This document shows positions 1-11,949 of a DNA stretch of 64,000 bases, in pieces; the first letter of the stretch is position 1, and the number at the start of each line of letters is the position of its first letter. Under the pieces are notes generated by a model. The model had not been told where the DNA came from, did no database searches, and saw only the letters and a list, made by a program, of their open reading frames with translations. The stretch covers positions 248,001 through 312,000 of the forward strand of contig UWYS01000002.1 in NCBI GenBank assembly GCA_900291925.1. The letters are read 5' to 3'. This DNA comes from Thecaphora thlaspeos (taxonomy: Eukaryota; Basidiomycota; Ustilaginomycetes; Urocystidales; Glomosporiaceae). The position numbers were made by a program, and so were the translations under genes.

Positions 1-498
1 ATGTACGCCGATCTTGTCGCCTTCATCCGACTTGTAACCTGCATTGGCGGTCGTCTCTGCGACGCTCAACGTGGTGGGGATCACGATGATGGGGACGAAG
101 GTGTCGAGACCGTCTTTTCCCTTTGTCGCTTCGTCGCTGTCGTGAATGAAGTACGAGATGGCCTTTGCGGCATCGATGGGCGATCCTCCACCGACGGCGA
201 CGATGACGTCTGCACCGACCTTGCGAATATGTTCGGTCGCCTCGCGGATGCCAGAGACGGGGGCGTGTTCGCCGATCGAGTGGAACGTCGTACCGTATGC
301 CGGGCCGAGGATCTCTTTGATCTCAGAGATGACTGAGGTCTTGGTGGCGAGAGAGTTGCCGGTCAGGACAAAGGCTTTGGTAGCCCCCACCTTGGTGAGC
401 GAGGCGGGGAGGGCGGTCGAGATGATGCCCGGCCCGAAGTGGACAGTTTGAAGAGAGGTGTTGTTGTAGACGCCCTTGGGGCCCGAGGGGTGTGACAT
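1..498 (-). CDS. Iron-containing alcohol dehydrogenase / maleylacetate reductase family protein (partial, C-terminus off window)
   Basis: Reading leftward from an ATG at 498, the frame stays open for 166 codons to the window edge, so only the N-terminal part is present. The fold signature is the dinucleotide-binding stretch VGGGSPIDAAKAIS, followed by IPTTLSVAETT, which is where this superfamily starts its metal and substrate site. Members reduce or oxidise small alcohols, or reduce maleylacetate in aromatic degradation, with NAD(P)H and usually a bound Fe2+ or Zn2+. The metal-binding His residues lie in the missing half, so the substrate cannot be inferred. No intron is visible in this part. 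A TATA-like TATTTAG lies about 160 bp upstream on the minus strand near 661-668. Family assignment is firm; the exact enzyme is not. Confidence 0.85.
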   Translation of the reverse strand, partial: MSHPSGPKGVYNNTSLQTVHFGPGIISTALPASLTKVGATKAFVLTGNSLATKTSVISEIKEILGPAYGTTFHSIGEHAPVSGIREATEHIRKVGADVIVAVGGGSPIDAAKAISYFIHDSDEATKGKDGLDTFVPIIVIPTTLSVAETTANAGYKSDEGDKIGVH

Positions 499-1130
499 GG
501 TGGCGGTCGAGGTCGAGGAATGGTGGAAGATCGGGTTGCGAGGCGTAACTGAGGTCGTGGTGACGCGGAAAGAGGGGAAGCGGCGACGAGGGAGCGCTTT
601 AAGCACGCAGGCAGAACGTGACGGTGGGGGAGGGGGAACAAGTCCCAAGCCGGTCTGGCCCTAAATAGTCCTGCACACGGCACGAGGGCGCTGCCGGCCG
701 CGGTGAACGAAGCGGTGCGGTCGACGAGCGAGCGCTCACCGTCTCGAGGCGGATAGCGGCAGCGGCCCGTGCCGGCTTAAGCAGTCGTGTGGAGGTTGGG
801 CTACGAAAAGGCGGCCTCTCGCCGAGGCGGCGCACGGTTATCGCCGGCGCACATCACGCAAGACCACGGACCTCTTCATTCCGCGCTGGCTCGCTGTGTG
901 GTGCCTTGCTCAGGATCGTAGTTGCCAGCCACGATGATGGCCATCGTCCTGCCGAGTAGCAGCGGCCTGAATGACCCCATCCTCAGCTTCGCACAGGCAT
1001 GCCGCTCTTCTTTCCACACACACTGCAAGGTTGCTTAAATGACACCGTCACACTCTGGCACCCTGACACTGCCCACGACCGACGATGCCGTCCACTCCTG
1101 CCGAATCGTCGCGCCAAGCGGTCCCGAGGA
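499..1130. other. Intergenic: 5' flank of the dehydrogenase and 3' flank of Lunapark
   Basis: No conserved coding sequence was seen on either strand. It must hold the promoter of the minus-strand dehydrogenase at its left end and the 3'UTR of the minus-strand Lunapark gene at its right end. Confidence 0.5.
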
Positions 1131-2382
1131 TCACCCGTCGATTTCCATTCCATCATCCGCCCTGTTTGACTCCTTCCTTCTCCTCGTCCTCAGCAACCGT
1201 GCATCGCCTTTGCGCTTCGACGGCGTATCGATGCTGGTCACGGGCACGTCCTCGTCCTCGTCATCGCTGTAGCCATCGAGCGGCTTGGCTGGCGGAGGCG
1301 CATCGTCGTCATCATCGTCACCGCCTTCGCCGGCGCGCTTGTGGCCGGCTGCGGCACCGGGCGAGCCCTTGTCACCGAGCGGCGAACTACTCTCCGCCAG
1401 TGGGTGTCGCTGGCTCGGCGGCGCTGCTGCTGCTGCTTCTGGAGTCTGTGTCGCCGACTGCCGGCCGTTTGCGTTGTTGATGATCCGCGACGAAAATGGC
1501 GACGAGTGAGGCGCGCTCGATGGGCGGCGGCTGTTGAATTGGCCGCAGTGTGGGCAGACGTACTCTGTGTCCAGAGGGGAGAGAAGGCAACGCAGATTAA
1601 AGTCTTCGTCAGAATCGCTCTGTAGTTGCTGCTGCTGCTGCTGCTGGGCAGGACCGATCGACCGATCGAAAGGCGGGTGACACTCACGGATCTCGTCAAA
1701 CTCCTCTTTGAGCGCCAGGCCGTTGTGCATGTGGCACCTCGAGCAGATCAGCGCGTACTTCTGCTCCGGACCGGCAGCGCTCGGATCGGCCCCGAGCACC
1801 GCGTCCGCCACCCTGTCCATCCATGTCTTCGGCATCGGCTGGGCCGGTAGCAGCGGCCGGATCGCTGCTGGTCCGAGGGAACCCTGCTGTCGCATTGCCG
1901 CCATCCTCTGCGCCTGCACGCGGGCCTGCTCCGGCGTGAGCGAGCCCGCCGCCTGCTGCCGCTGCTGCTGCTGTCGTTGCTTCTGCACCGAGGGCGCCGC
2001 TCCGGAAGGCACCGGCTTGGTCTGCTTGCCTTGTCCCTGGGCAGGAGCTGCGGGCTTGGCGGCGGTACGGGGCTGCGTCTCGTCGTACTTTTCCAGGAGC
2101 ATGCGAAGGTGGTCGTACTTGGTGGCGCGCTTGATCTCGTCGATCTTGTCTCGCTGGTGGCGGCGGAGCTCGATCAGGTGCTTCTCTGCAATCGTGAAAG
2201 GCAGCCAGACAGCAATGAAGCAGTCCGGATCAGCTTCTCATTGTGCAAAAGGGCGATCCAATGCGTCGTGTCCGGTCTCTATTGATCGCAGCACCCACTC
2301 ACCTTCCGCTGCCCCGACCCGCCTATACCAAAAACGGACAATCTTGCGCGTAAAGATAATGCTGTGGATGTCGAGGAAACAA

Positions 2383-2421
<39 letters not shown>

Positions 2422-2831
2422 CACGCTTCATCACTTCAGCACCCTCCGGGTAGACCTTCAGGGATGAAAGACGGGCACACTCACAGCACTGGCGAAAGGA
2501 CGACGGGGATCCAGACGAGCAAGAGGTTGTAGCTCCTCCAGCCGGCGCCATCCTCGCTGTCGTCATCTGAATCGTAGTATTCGCTCCTGCTGAAGCTGAG
2601 CAGGCCGAAGAACCAGCACGCGGCGGTGTAGAGGGCCCAGACGAGAAAAGCCTGGAGGGTAAGGGTGACGCTGGCGCGCCTCTCGCGCGTCCGGATCTGG
2701 GTCAGCCTGGTCTGGACCTCGGCGATCTCCTTAGCCAGGCCAGAGAGGATGGTCTCGTAGTCGGTTTCCTGCTTGGCCCTCCAGCGCCAAGGGAGAAAGG
2801 AGCCGGAGGCGAGCACGTTGAAGAGGCCCAT
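1131..2831 (-). CDS. LNP1: Lunapark-family ER three-way-junction protein (LNP1)
   Basis: Four coding exons (minus): 2485-2831, 2303-2361, 2185-1688 and 1564-1131, giving 445 residues. Lunapark proteins sit in the ER membrane and stabilise three-way tubule junctions, acting with atlastin/Sey1 and reticulons. The N-terminus carries a short basic/coiled segment, a membrane hairpin of two hydrophobic stretches (about residues 53-77 and 101-124), then a basic helix. A Gln/Ala-rich linker leads to the diagnostic zinc ribbon, with cysteines at 283, 286, 305 and 308 (LICSRCHMHNGLAL ... QYVCPHCGQFN). An acidic, Ser-rich tail follows. All introns use GTGAGT donors and CAG acceptors. Intron 1 (2362-2484) contains a long GA/CT run. 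Intron 3 (1565-1687) has no in-frame stop, so unspliced reading would wrongly insert 41 residues between the two cysteine pairs; splicing restores the normal ribbon. Confidence 0.93.
1565..1687 (-). other. In-frame intron of the Lunapark gene carrying a CAG repeat
   Basis: The 123-nt intron has donor GTGAGT and acceptor GACACAG, and its length is a multiple of three with no stop in frame. It contains a (CAG)n tract (CTG on the plus strand, about 1626-1649). If retained it would encode a polyglutamine insert inside the zinc ribbon. Spliced, the flanking codons read DEI-QYVCPHC, the family consensus. Confidence 0.8.
2387..2418. repeat. (GA)n microsatellite in Lunapark intron 1
   Basis: A run of about 16 GA dinucleotides on the plus strand reads as CT on the transcribed sense strand. 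It lies about 20 nt upstream of the 3' splice site, where it would act as an extended polypyrimidine tract. Confidence 0.85.
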
Positions 2832-3780
2832 TCTTGTCGCTCGAGCGTCGGCGCTGGCTCCGCTGCAGACCAGGAGATGGTGTGCAAGAACTAGTGGGGT
2901 CGCGAGGTGGTTCGAGGTCGTCCTTTGCTATGCAGAGCGAGAGTGCGAAGGCGACAATGTCTTGATGGTCGCAAAGGTTGCAATGGAGGACGAGTGGCGA
3001 GAGAGCGAAGCAAGGCGACAGCAGCAGCGGCACAGGAGAGAAGAGAGGAGGAAGATCGACACTCCTGGCGGTTGAGCTTTCGAAAATGCAGACATGGTCA
3101 GTGCGCGCGCTGCCCTGCTGGCCCGCGTCATTTTTCCCCCGCCTGTCCCCCGGCCCGCTCAGACACGAGACGCTGCCAAAGGGGCCGCCCGCCGTTCGCT
3201 CGACGCCACCGTTCGCCGTCGGGAACAGACACGACACAAACATATCTACAACCACAAAGACGGAGGCAGGCTAGCTTGGGCAGCCAGGCGGCTCAGGTGA
3301 CCTCAAACACATAGAGACAGAGGGAAGAGGGGCTGGGGAGGCTAGATCGATGAGCAAATTGAAACGGAGGCGCGTCGTGAAAGGGAATAGAGAACAGAAG
3401 GCCATAGATGGCGTGCCCGCTGGCTGCGAGGGTGAGAACACAATGGTAAACTACAACTCTGCTTCATCGCCGCGCGCCCAGAGCCGACGGGGGGAACGAG
3501 GCGAGCGGGCGCCACCTCTCGTCGGGCCCCGCTGCTTCGGTATATGCCGCCTCCGACGCCAACGACGGGCCGCAAGACTGCACGCGCGGGCGGTGCGCGA
3601 GCAAACTTAGGGACCGAGGCAGAGCAGAGTGACGGGAAGGGCGGCGGTTATGCTCGTGGTAGCAGCGAAGAAACAGAAAGAAACGAGTGCGGGGCCATAG
3701 ACGAGACGAGAAGGATGCTAGTAGTACAGAAACGTAGGACGAGGATGGGAGACCGACGCGTGAACGAGTAGACAACCGCT
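2832..3780. other. Intergenic: Lunapark promoter and histone H3 3' flank
   Basis: About 950 bp without a recognisable gene. Long open frames here are Arg/Ser-rich by composition and match no family I know. The left end should hold the Lunapark promoter and the right end the H3 3'UTR. Confidence 0.5.
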
Positions 3781-5004
<1,224 letters not shown>

Positions 5005-5072
5005 CTGTAGAATTGCTTGAGGAGAAGGGGGATGGTCTAAAGGGGGGAAAGAGATTGGAGGGGAGAGGGGGC

Positions 5073-5080
5073 TCTTATAA
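5073..5080 (-). promoter_or_regulatory. TATA box of histone H3
   Basis: GTTATAAG on the minus strand sits in a GC-rich context about 70 bp upstream of the predicted untranslated-exon donor. Transcription should start about 30 bp downstream, near 5045. Confidence 0.5.
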
Positions 5081-8000
5081 CCCCCCTTTGGACCGCCCAT
5101 CGAACGCATCACCACTTCTACGCCCGTGATTTTTACGTAGCTCCCGCCCGTCCGCCCTTTACTCGAGGGTCCTGTTCTGCGCCGGCTGTGCTCGCCGCCT
5201 GTTTTGGGGCGCGTCGTAACGGCCCTCAATTGCTCGCTCTCTGGTTCGTGTTGTGTGTGGGTGGGGGCGATGTGTTTTTTCGATTTCCAAAGACGGGTCT
5301 GAAGTTGGATGGGCCCGCGCCCTAGGGGCGGGGGAAGTAAGGCAGGTAGGGTCGGATGAGGTCCTAGACCGCCGCCAGCGCATCAACCGGCTGGTGGGCT
5401 GGGCGCAGGCAGCGAGCCCGGCCTCTTGGGGTCGAGTCGAGCGAGTCGAGGACCAAGAAAATGCCGTGCTTCTCGTTATCGCGCCCTAGACGCGCCTTTG
5501 TTTCTCCTGGCCGCCTCGATCGCTTCCTGCCTTCCGGGCGAAAGCGACATGGCCAGACCATATCGTCAACGACAGGGATGGTCGCAGTCAGCGGTGGCAA
5601 GATTAAAGTGCAGCTATGGTGACCTCTATGGCATTCGACGGCCGGATATCGAGTCATGGAGTCAGAGCACGTTCGGCGGGGCAAAGGTTGGCCAGCGACG
5701 AGGGAAGCATGAGGCCCCACACACTCGTCCGACATGCAGATCTGTCCTCTCGGTCCGCGAGCAGCCCGAGTCTAACGTCGCTCTGCACCGGTTGCCTTCT
5801 GTTGTCGCTGTAGCGCCCCTCCTCTCCAGGCCGCCTGACATGAGAGGAGAGGAGAGGAAGACAGCCGGGTCGGTCGGGTGAGGATGAACCAGCATATATA
5901 TATTTTGTATGCTGAGGTGGTGCGGCGACCAGGAGGCTGGGCCCGGGTCGATCTCGGGGGGCAAGGGGCCGGGCGCCAGGTCGCCAGCGCAGCACCGGCC
6001 CGGCCAGCTGTCCCTCTCTGTCCACGCGCCGATTTGCGTTGCGCCGCCAGAATTTGGGGCTCGCTCCAGCGGGGCGGCCGGGCGGCCGGCGTGAGGCAGA
6101 CATCCGCCGCTCGCGTCCGGCTGTGCTCCGTGATGCGGTCAAAAGGGTAAACAGGCAGGGGCATGGAAACGAACAGCCCCGCCCCTTCCCTCCTGCCTGC
6201 CTTCGGTGCAGAGACACGCTAGCGCATGCGTCACGCCAACGCACCGGCGCCTCCATCCATCGCCTTCTAGACCCGCCCATCGTCGGCTCGCTCGTCGGTC
6301 GTCCGTCAGGCGTGACCGTCCTACGCTCGATCCAGATATATGTTCACACTGCTTCTATGCGAGAGGCGAGCAACGACGTCCCAGTCTGCTCTAGCCAGCC
6401 TCTTGGCATCGATCGGGCGAGGGCGGATGGACGGACTTCAGGAGCCAGCCTGCGCGTCCAGCCTGGCTGACTGTGCTTCTCCTAGCGAACAGCCGATGGC
6501 ACCGACCACTGGATCGGGCGCCACTCGGTGGCCCGTTTGCCGATTTCCCCTTCGTCGCCAGATCGCTGTGAGGATTCCGCGTCGACCCGCACGCCGCTTC
6601 GATTCCTCTTCCATGTCACGCACGACCTTGCCTTGATACCGTACTACTACCTGGCACGTTGTCGCGAAGGATGAGGCAGGCGACCGTAAGAATCTTGAAA
6701 GCCTCCGCAACTCGGGCACAGCGCCGCCACGCAGTACTCAGCAACACGACCGGGATGAGAAAGAAAAAGAAAATAAAGAGGCTTTAAATTCAGGCAATAT
6801 TCCACCCTTCCCCCCCTTAACGTTGCCTTCGCACATCGGCCACGACGAGCTCGAGCTCGATCTAGATCGGCCTCGACCACGCTGTGGCCACCAGCGCCGA
6901 CAGCCAGGCCACGAACGAGGGAGTACCGCCTGAAGGGTCGGATTCGCCAGCCTTGTTTCGAGCCCGCCGCGCCTAGTCGTCCTGAGAGCGCCCTCTATTG
7001 CTACCGGACAGAGACAAAAACGACCGAACAGCCTTTATGGCCGAGCCAATGCTCGTGCAGCCGCCGGCGGGGACCGAGATGCTATTTCGAGATGGGAAGC
7101 TGCTACTGAGATCCGCTAGGTGGATGTTGATGAGCCATGCCCAGCTCCTCGCTCGGCTGCGATCCTGACGATCCTGACCGAGGCGCCCGCTCGACTCGAT
7201 TTGAACACGAGGCGGGCCGGTGACAAGGGCCCGACTACAAAACGTGCGTCAGACGCAAAGCAACTTATACTCTAGTAGTAGGCCCTGTGTTTCGAGGCGG
7301 GCGCGAAAATCGGCAGGTCAGCCGTCCGTTGAGTCTGACGGACAACGCAACGCTGGCTCTTTGCGCTCCACCTGCCTCTGCCCCGCCCCCGCTCCTGCAC
7401 CGCCCAAAACATACAAACCACGCAAGCGCGCATCCGCATCCGCATCCGCGTCCGCCTTCCGCCTTCCGCCTTCCGCACCAACCACCGGCAGCAGCGGCCT
7501 CGCTCGCCCCTCGCACATCGCTCACACCTCCATCCCATCACATCTCGTCGTCACACCCTGCGATACCCCCAGCACCATCCTCACCAACTTCTGCCGCCAT
7601 CGTTGCCGCCCCTCCTTCCCATCCCGCATCGACGGCATCTCCACCAGCGCCGTCGCTCGCTCGACCGCAACCGCTTGTCGTCGCCTTGGCTCGGCGGTTT
7701 CAGCGCGCCACCTCACGCTCCACATCTCGCACCACCACCTCGTGCCACATCAGCATCCCCCTTGCCAGCGTAGTATACCTCATCTCTGCCTCAGTGCCGA
7801 TCTGCAACCTAAGCACTTTCATCACACCGCTGAGGTAGGGATTCAGTTCTTCTTGAACCGGGACACGTGCACGGCAGACAAAGGCCAGCATCTTCCGCTT
7901 CTCCTGCGGTCGTCCACCCTTTCCCTCTCCCTCGGTCAACTTCGAAAGGCATAGAGAGACATATCGACATAAAGCTTGCGTCATCGCCGTTTCTTCCGTC

Positions 8001-8249
8001 CTCCACTATCGTTTCGATATCAAGTCCAGTTCTGCTCGGTCCGGCTCGGCCCGACCCGCTCCGATCCCAGCACCGCCTTTGCTCGCGACTCGACGGTCTC
8101 CTTCGGCCTAGGGCGGCGCACGTCGACCCCTCGAACCCTGCTCTTCTCGGAACTGGGCTGAACGCAGTGGCTCTCAAGTCCGCTGCGGCTGCGTAGCGTC
8201 GCCGAACAGTGACCTTCATCGCCAGCAGCCACCAGCCGGACTAGCGCAG
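5081..8249. other. Long non-coding stretch between histone H3 and CDH1
   Basis: About 3.2 kb with no conserved protein on either strand. The right-hand kilobase (about 7220-8249) is strongly pyrimidine-rich on the plus strand, with short tandem units near 7430-7470 (repeated CATCCG and CCTTCCG). It looks like the promoter and long leader of CDH1. An AT-rich inverted repeat lies at 5890-5914. I see no tRNA or transposon sequence. Confidence 0.5.
5890..5914. repeat. AT-rich inverted repeat (7-bp arms, 11-nt loop)
   Basis: CAGCATA at 5890-5896 is the exact reverse complement of TATGCTG at 5908-5914. The loop is TATATATTTTG. The AT-rich patch stands out against GC-rich surroundings. It could be a TATA region or a cruciform; no function is shown. 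Confidence 0.6.
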
Positions 8250-10433
8250 ATGTACAACACCGAGTTTGGGAGACGCTTGCGGAGCCAATCTTCCGGCGGC
8301 TCTTCGCCTTCGTCTTCCAAGAGCCACCTCCGCTCGGATGCGCTGGCAGGCGGAGGCTCCACCGATAGGCTGCTAGGCATCGGCGGGTCGTCATCGGCCG
8401 GTCAGGTATCGCCAGCCCACGGATCGCCGATCACGCACAGGGAACGGACACGGAGCAATGCCGCGGTGCACAGGTCGTCGAGCTCATCGAGCCTCTCGGC
8501 CGCCTACAACATGAAGCAGGGCGAGACGTCGAGGCAGGGCGCATCGTCGGCCGGCGGCTCGAAGCCGAACTCGCCGTCAAAAAGCCGCCAGCAACCGGCA
8601 GGCTATGTCGATCGGTGAGTTTCACCGCTGTGCCTGCCAAGGAGTGTGGCTCGCATGCTGACTGGTCCCACCTTCGGTCGTACCGCATGTCGTCGGTGTA
8701 CCTTCACCCTCTGCAGCTTTATCCCGCAAAGAGATGGCACTGACATGCAGTCCGCGTACCAGCTTATCTCGGACGAACCATCGACGCCAAGCCGACACAA
8801 GCGAAAGGTCGTCGCCGATACCGACGCGCAGAAAGGTAGGTCTTGTCTTGCCGCGACATGCTTCATTCCAGCTCGCCCGAGCTCATCCCACTGACAAGCA
8901 ACTTCGCTCCCACATATTACTCGTCGCTCCTTCGTCTGCACAGAGGAGGCCGACCAGGCGTATTCAACGTTGCTCAGCTCGGAGCTGTTCGGTTCCACTG
9001 CAGGACCAGGAACGTCGCCGACGCAGGGCTTTCGAGGCAACGGGATAGCGGCTGTTGCGTCGAGCTCGTCTTCGTCGGTCCATACGAGCGGCGGCTCCTC
9101 GACGACGAGGCACTCGAGCCAGAGCGGGATGGTCTCGCCGGCCACACCGACAAAGAAGAATCTTTTTACCTACAACAGCCCATCCCGGTCCGAGACGCCC
9201 GGACGCAGCGGGTCGGGGATCGGGAGGGTGGCCGACTTTGGGATTAGCGGAGGGGGCGGCGATGACGACGCGAGCGGCGGCCGGACGGGCCGCGGCCTGT
9301 TCGGCGGGCTGGTGGGGAGTGGAGGCGGCGGAGTAGGTGGCGAGACGCTTGACTCGCCCGTGCACAAGGCCTACAGCCTGAGCCCGGTCAAGCTCGAGAG
9401 CCAGCGGATGCTGCTGAGCCCGCGGAGGCCGCCGAGGGTGCTCAACAAGGTGCCTTACAAGGTGCTCGATGCCCCGGAGCTGGCCGACGACTTCTACCTC
9501 AACCTGGTCGACTGGTCGAGCAAAAATGTGCTAGGCGTCGGGCTGGGGACGTGCGTCTACCTCTGGTCGGCCGAGACGTCGTCGGTGACAAAGCTGTGCG
9601 ACCTCAAGGACTACGGCGACGCCGTCACGGGCATCAACTGGGCCAACAAGGGCAACCACATCGCCGTGGGGACGCACAAGGGCCTAGTCCAGATCTGGGA
9701 CGTGGAGAAGCAGAAGCTGGTCCGGACGATGAAGGGCCACAGCCAGCGCGTCGGCAGCCTGGCGTGGAATGAGTTTATCCTATCGTCGGGCTCGCGCGAC
9801 CGCAACATCTACCACCGCGACGTCCGGGCGCCGGATCAGTACATCCGCGAGCTCAAGGCACACCGGCAGGAGGTGTGCGGCCTCAAGTGGGACGTCGAGA
9901 CCAACCAGCTCGCCAGCGGCGGCAACGACAACCGGCTCATGGTGTGGGAGGGGCTCAACGAGGCGCCGCTCTACCGGTTCACCGAGCACACGGCCGCTGT
10001 CAAGGCAATTGCGTGGAACTCGCACCAGCAGGGGATCCTCGCCTCGGGCGGCGGCACCGTCGACATGAAGATCCGCTTCTGGAACACGATGACGGGGACG
10101 CTGCTCAACGAGATTGACACGGGGAGCCAGATCTGCAACCTGATGTGGAGCAAGACGGCCAACGAGCTGGTCAGCACGCACGGCTACTCGAGCGGGACCA
10201 TCCAGAACCAGATCCAGGTGTGGAAGTACCCGACGATGCAGCAGATTGCCACGCTGACGGGCCACACGATGCGGGTGCTGTACCTCTCGATGAACCCGTC
10301 GGGCGACACGATTGTGACGGGAGCGGGCGACGAGACGCTCCGCTTCTGGGACCTCAACACATCGTCAAAGGGTCAGCTGGACAAGCGGCGGTCCGAGAAC
10401 AACGCCTTCAATCCCTTCGCCAAGCTGCGCTGA
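8250..10433 (+). CDS. CDH1: APC/C activator, fizzy-related (Cdh1-type WD40 protein)
   Basis: Three exons, 8250-8614, 8717-8835 and 8944-10433, encode 657 residues. Cdh1 proteins recruit destruction-box and KEN substrates to the anaphase-promoting complex, driving mitotic exit and G1 maintenance in the nucleus. The C-box that contacts the APC/C is created by splicing: residues 121-127 read DRFIPQR, followed by DGTDMQSAYQLIS, the Cdh1 rather than Cdc20 form. A Ser/Gly-rich region with many SP/TP sites, suited to CDK inhibition, precedes a seven-bladed WD40 propeller at about 330-645. The protein ends NAFNPFAKLR, so the usual terminal Ile-Arg tail is Leu-Arg. The leader is long and pyrimidine-rich. 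A Cdc20 assignment is unlikely given the C-box context and the long N-terminus. Confidence 0.95.
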
Positions 10434-11320
10434 TGCGGACCGCGCGATGCGCTTGCGGCTTCGAAAGGGAAGCCGCTCAGCTGAACCACGCTCACGATTC
10501 CAACCCCTTCTTTACGACCCACCAACGCATGCTCCGGACCTCTTTGATATCCGCCTTGGCGTCCTTACGCCACACTTGTATAAGACGTCTCGCCCCACGC
10601 CGGGCCCTTTGCCAGGACTAGACCTCCCCTTTCCCTCCCTCCCTCTCTCCTCGCCTCTTACCTTCCGCGCAGCCATTTGCATGTTCGCTCAGTTGTATTC
10701 TAGAAACGAATGTTACACTCTACCCATCAAGATCAGGACGCTGCCGATCCGGGGCGGGCGCAATACCGAGCTCGCCCACGCGGCCATCCGGTAACGGCGT
10801 GGATATGTGCGTTTGTGAGGCGGAGGAAAGCACATGTGCAAGCATCGGGATCACTACAGCGCCGGCTAGCTTGGCCCATGAGCGGATGACAACCATCGTT
10901 GGCGTGCTGTGCCGGAGACCTGGATGGGATGGCGCGGCCTTTGATTCTTGATTATTCTCATTCTTATTCGCTTTGGCTGCGCTGCGCTAACTACCAGCAC
11001 GCCTCGCGTCTGGGACACTGTATGACGTAGCGCGACAGGCGGCAGGACCCTGACGGCAAGAAGGGCCTCAGTTGTGCGGGCCGCGTTGAGCTGTGTCCTG
11101 ACGCCCAACGAGGTCCAGGTTCAACTCAGGTTGCTGGAGTGCTCGATCTTCCGCCTCGTGAGATTGAAATTGGTGTCAAGCTGAAGGAAGGACCTTTTGC
11201 AGGGTCAGAAGGCCGTCACGGACGAGCTCATAGGGAGAGCGAAAGGAAAGTCGGGTTCAAGGGTCTTGGGGAGAAAGTACAGTAGGGTGCCCTGCTTGGC
11301 ATGTGGCCGAGCGGCCGGCG

Positions 11321-11394
11321 GGACTACATACCTTCTCACTCTGACCGATCAACGGCGGGGCTACATACCTTCTCACTCTGACTGATCAACGACG
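11321..11394. repeat. 37-bp direct tandem duplication
   Basis: Two adjacent copies, 11321-11357 and 11358-11394, share the core CTACATACCTTCTCACTCTG and differ at only three positions. They lie outside any recognised gene. Confidence 0.9.
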
Positions 11395-11877
11395 AGGATT
11401 AAAGGATTTCGTATTCTGGTCTTTTTGAGTCCATCCACGTTCGGCCACCCTGGTCCTGCGTTCCGTCGTTGTTTGCCCCAGCTTGACAAACCGAGGCTGG
11501 CACGTCGTGGCTTGAAGCTTCGTCCAGAGACCGCTGGAAGTGATGAAAGACGACAAGGGCAGAGGCGAAGGACAAGCTAAGCGATGTAGTTAGCTCCTTC
11601 TTCTTGACAAGTGACACGCAGGATGGCAAGCCTTTGACTCCCGTTCCGCCACAACTCTCACGTCTTCCTTCATAACAGCCGAACCACTCAGACTCCCACC
11701 TGCTCTGTCAACCATTCTCGAGCCCTTCCTTCTGTCCGCATACCATTCCCCCTAGCCATCTATCCGCCACACACGTTCCTTCCACTTTGTCGCTCCGCTA
11801 CCGACCTCGCTCCATCGTCCTGCTACTTTCCGGCTCTCCAAGCACGCATCCAAGACGGCCAGCATACTACAGCGCGC

Positions 11878-11932
11878 CTCTCCCCCTCTCCCCCTCTCCC
11901 CTCTCCCCCTCTCCCCTCTCCCCTCTCTCTGC
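11878..11932. repeat. CT-rich microsatellite (CCCCTCTC units)
   Basis: Imperfect tandem CCCTCTC units form a pure pyrimidine tract just upstream of the CCCAG acceptor-like site before the HPP-family gene. Confidence 0.85.
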
Positions 11933-11949
11933 CTTGGCCACTCTCCCAG

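Larger units (their letters stand above)
10434..11949. other. Intergenic between CDH1 and the HPP-family gene
   Basis: About 1.5 kb without a recognisable gene. It holds the CDH1 3' flank, a 37-bp tandem duplication (11321-11394) and a CT-rich microsatellite (about 11878-11932). An upstream exon of the HPP-family gene may lie at its right end, because the sequence at about 11945-11949 (CCCAG) looks like a splice acceptor. Confidence 0.5.

Noticed and set aside
7220..7954. 244-codon plus-strand frame upstream of CDH1
   Set aside because: The sequence is a pyrimidine-rich leader with microsatellite-like units. The translation is low complexity and ends before the CDH1 start.
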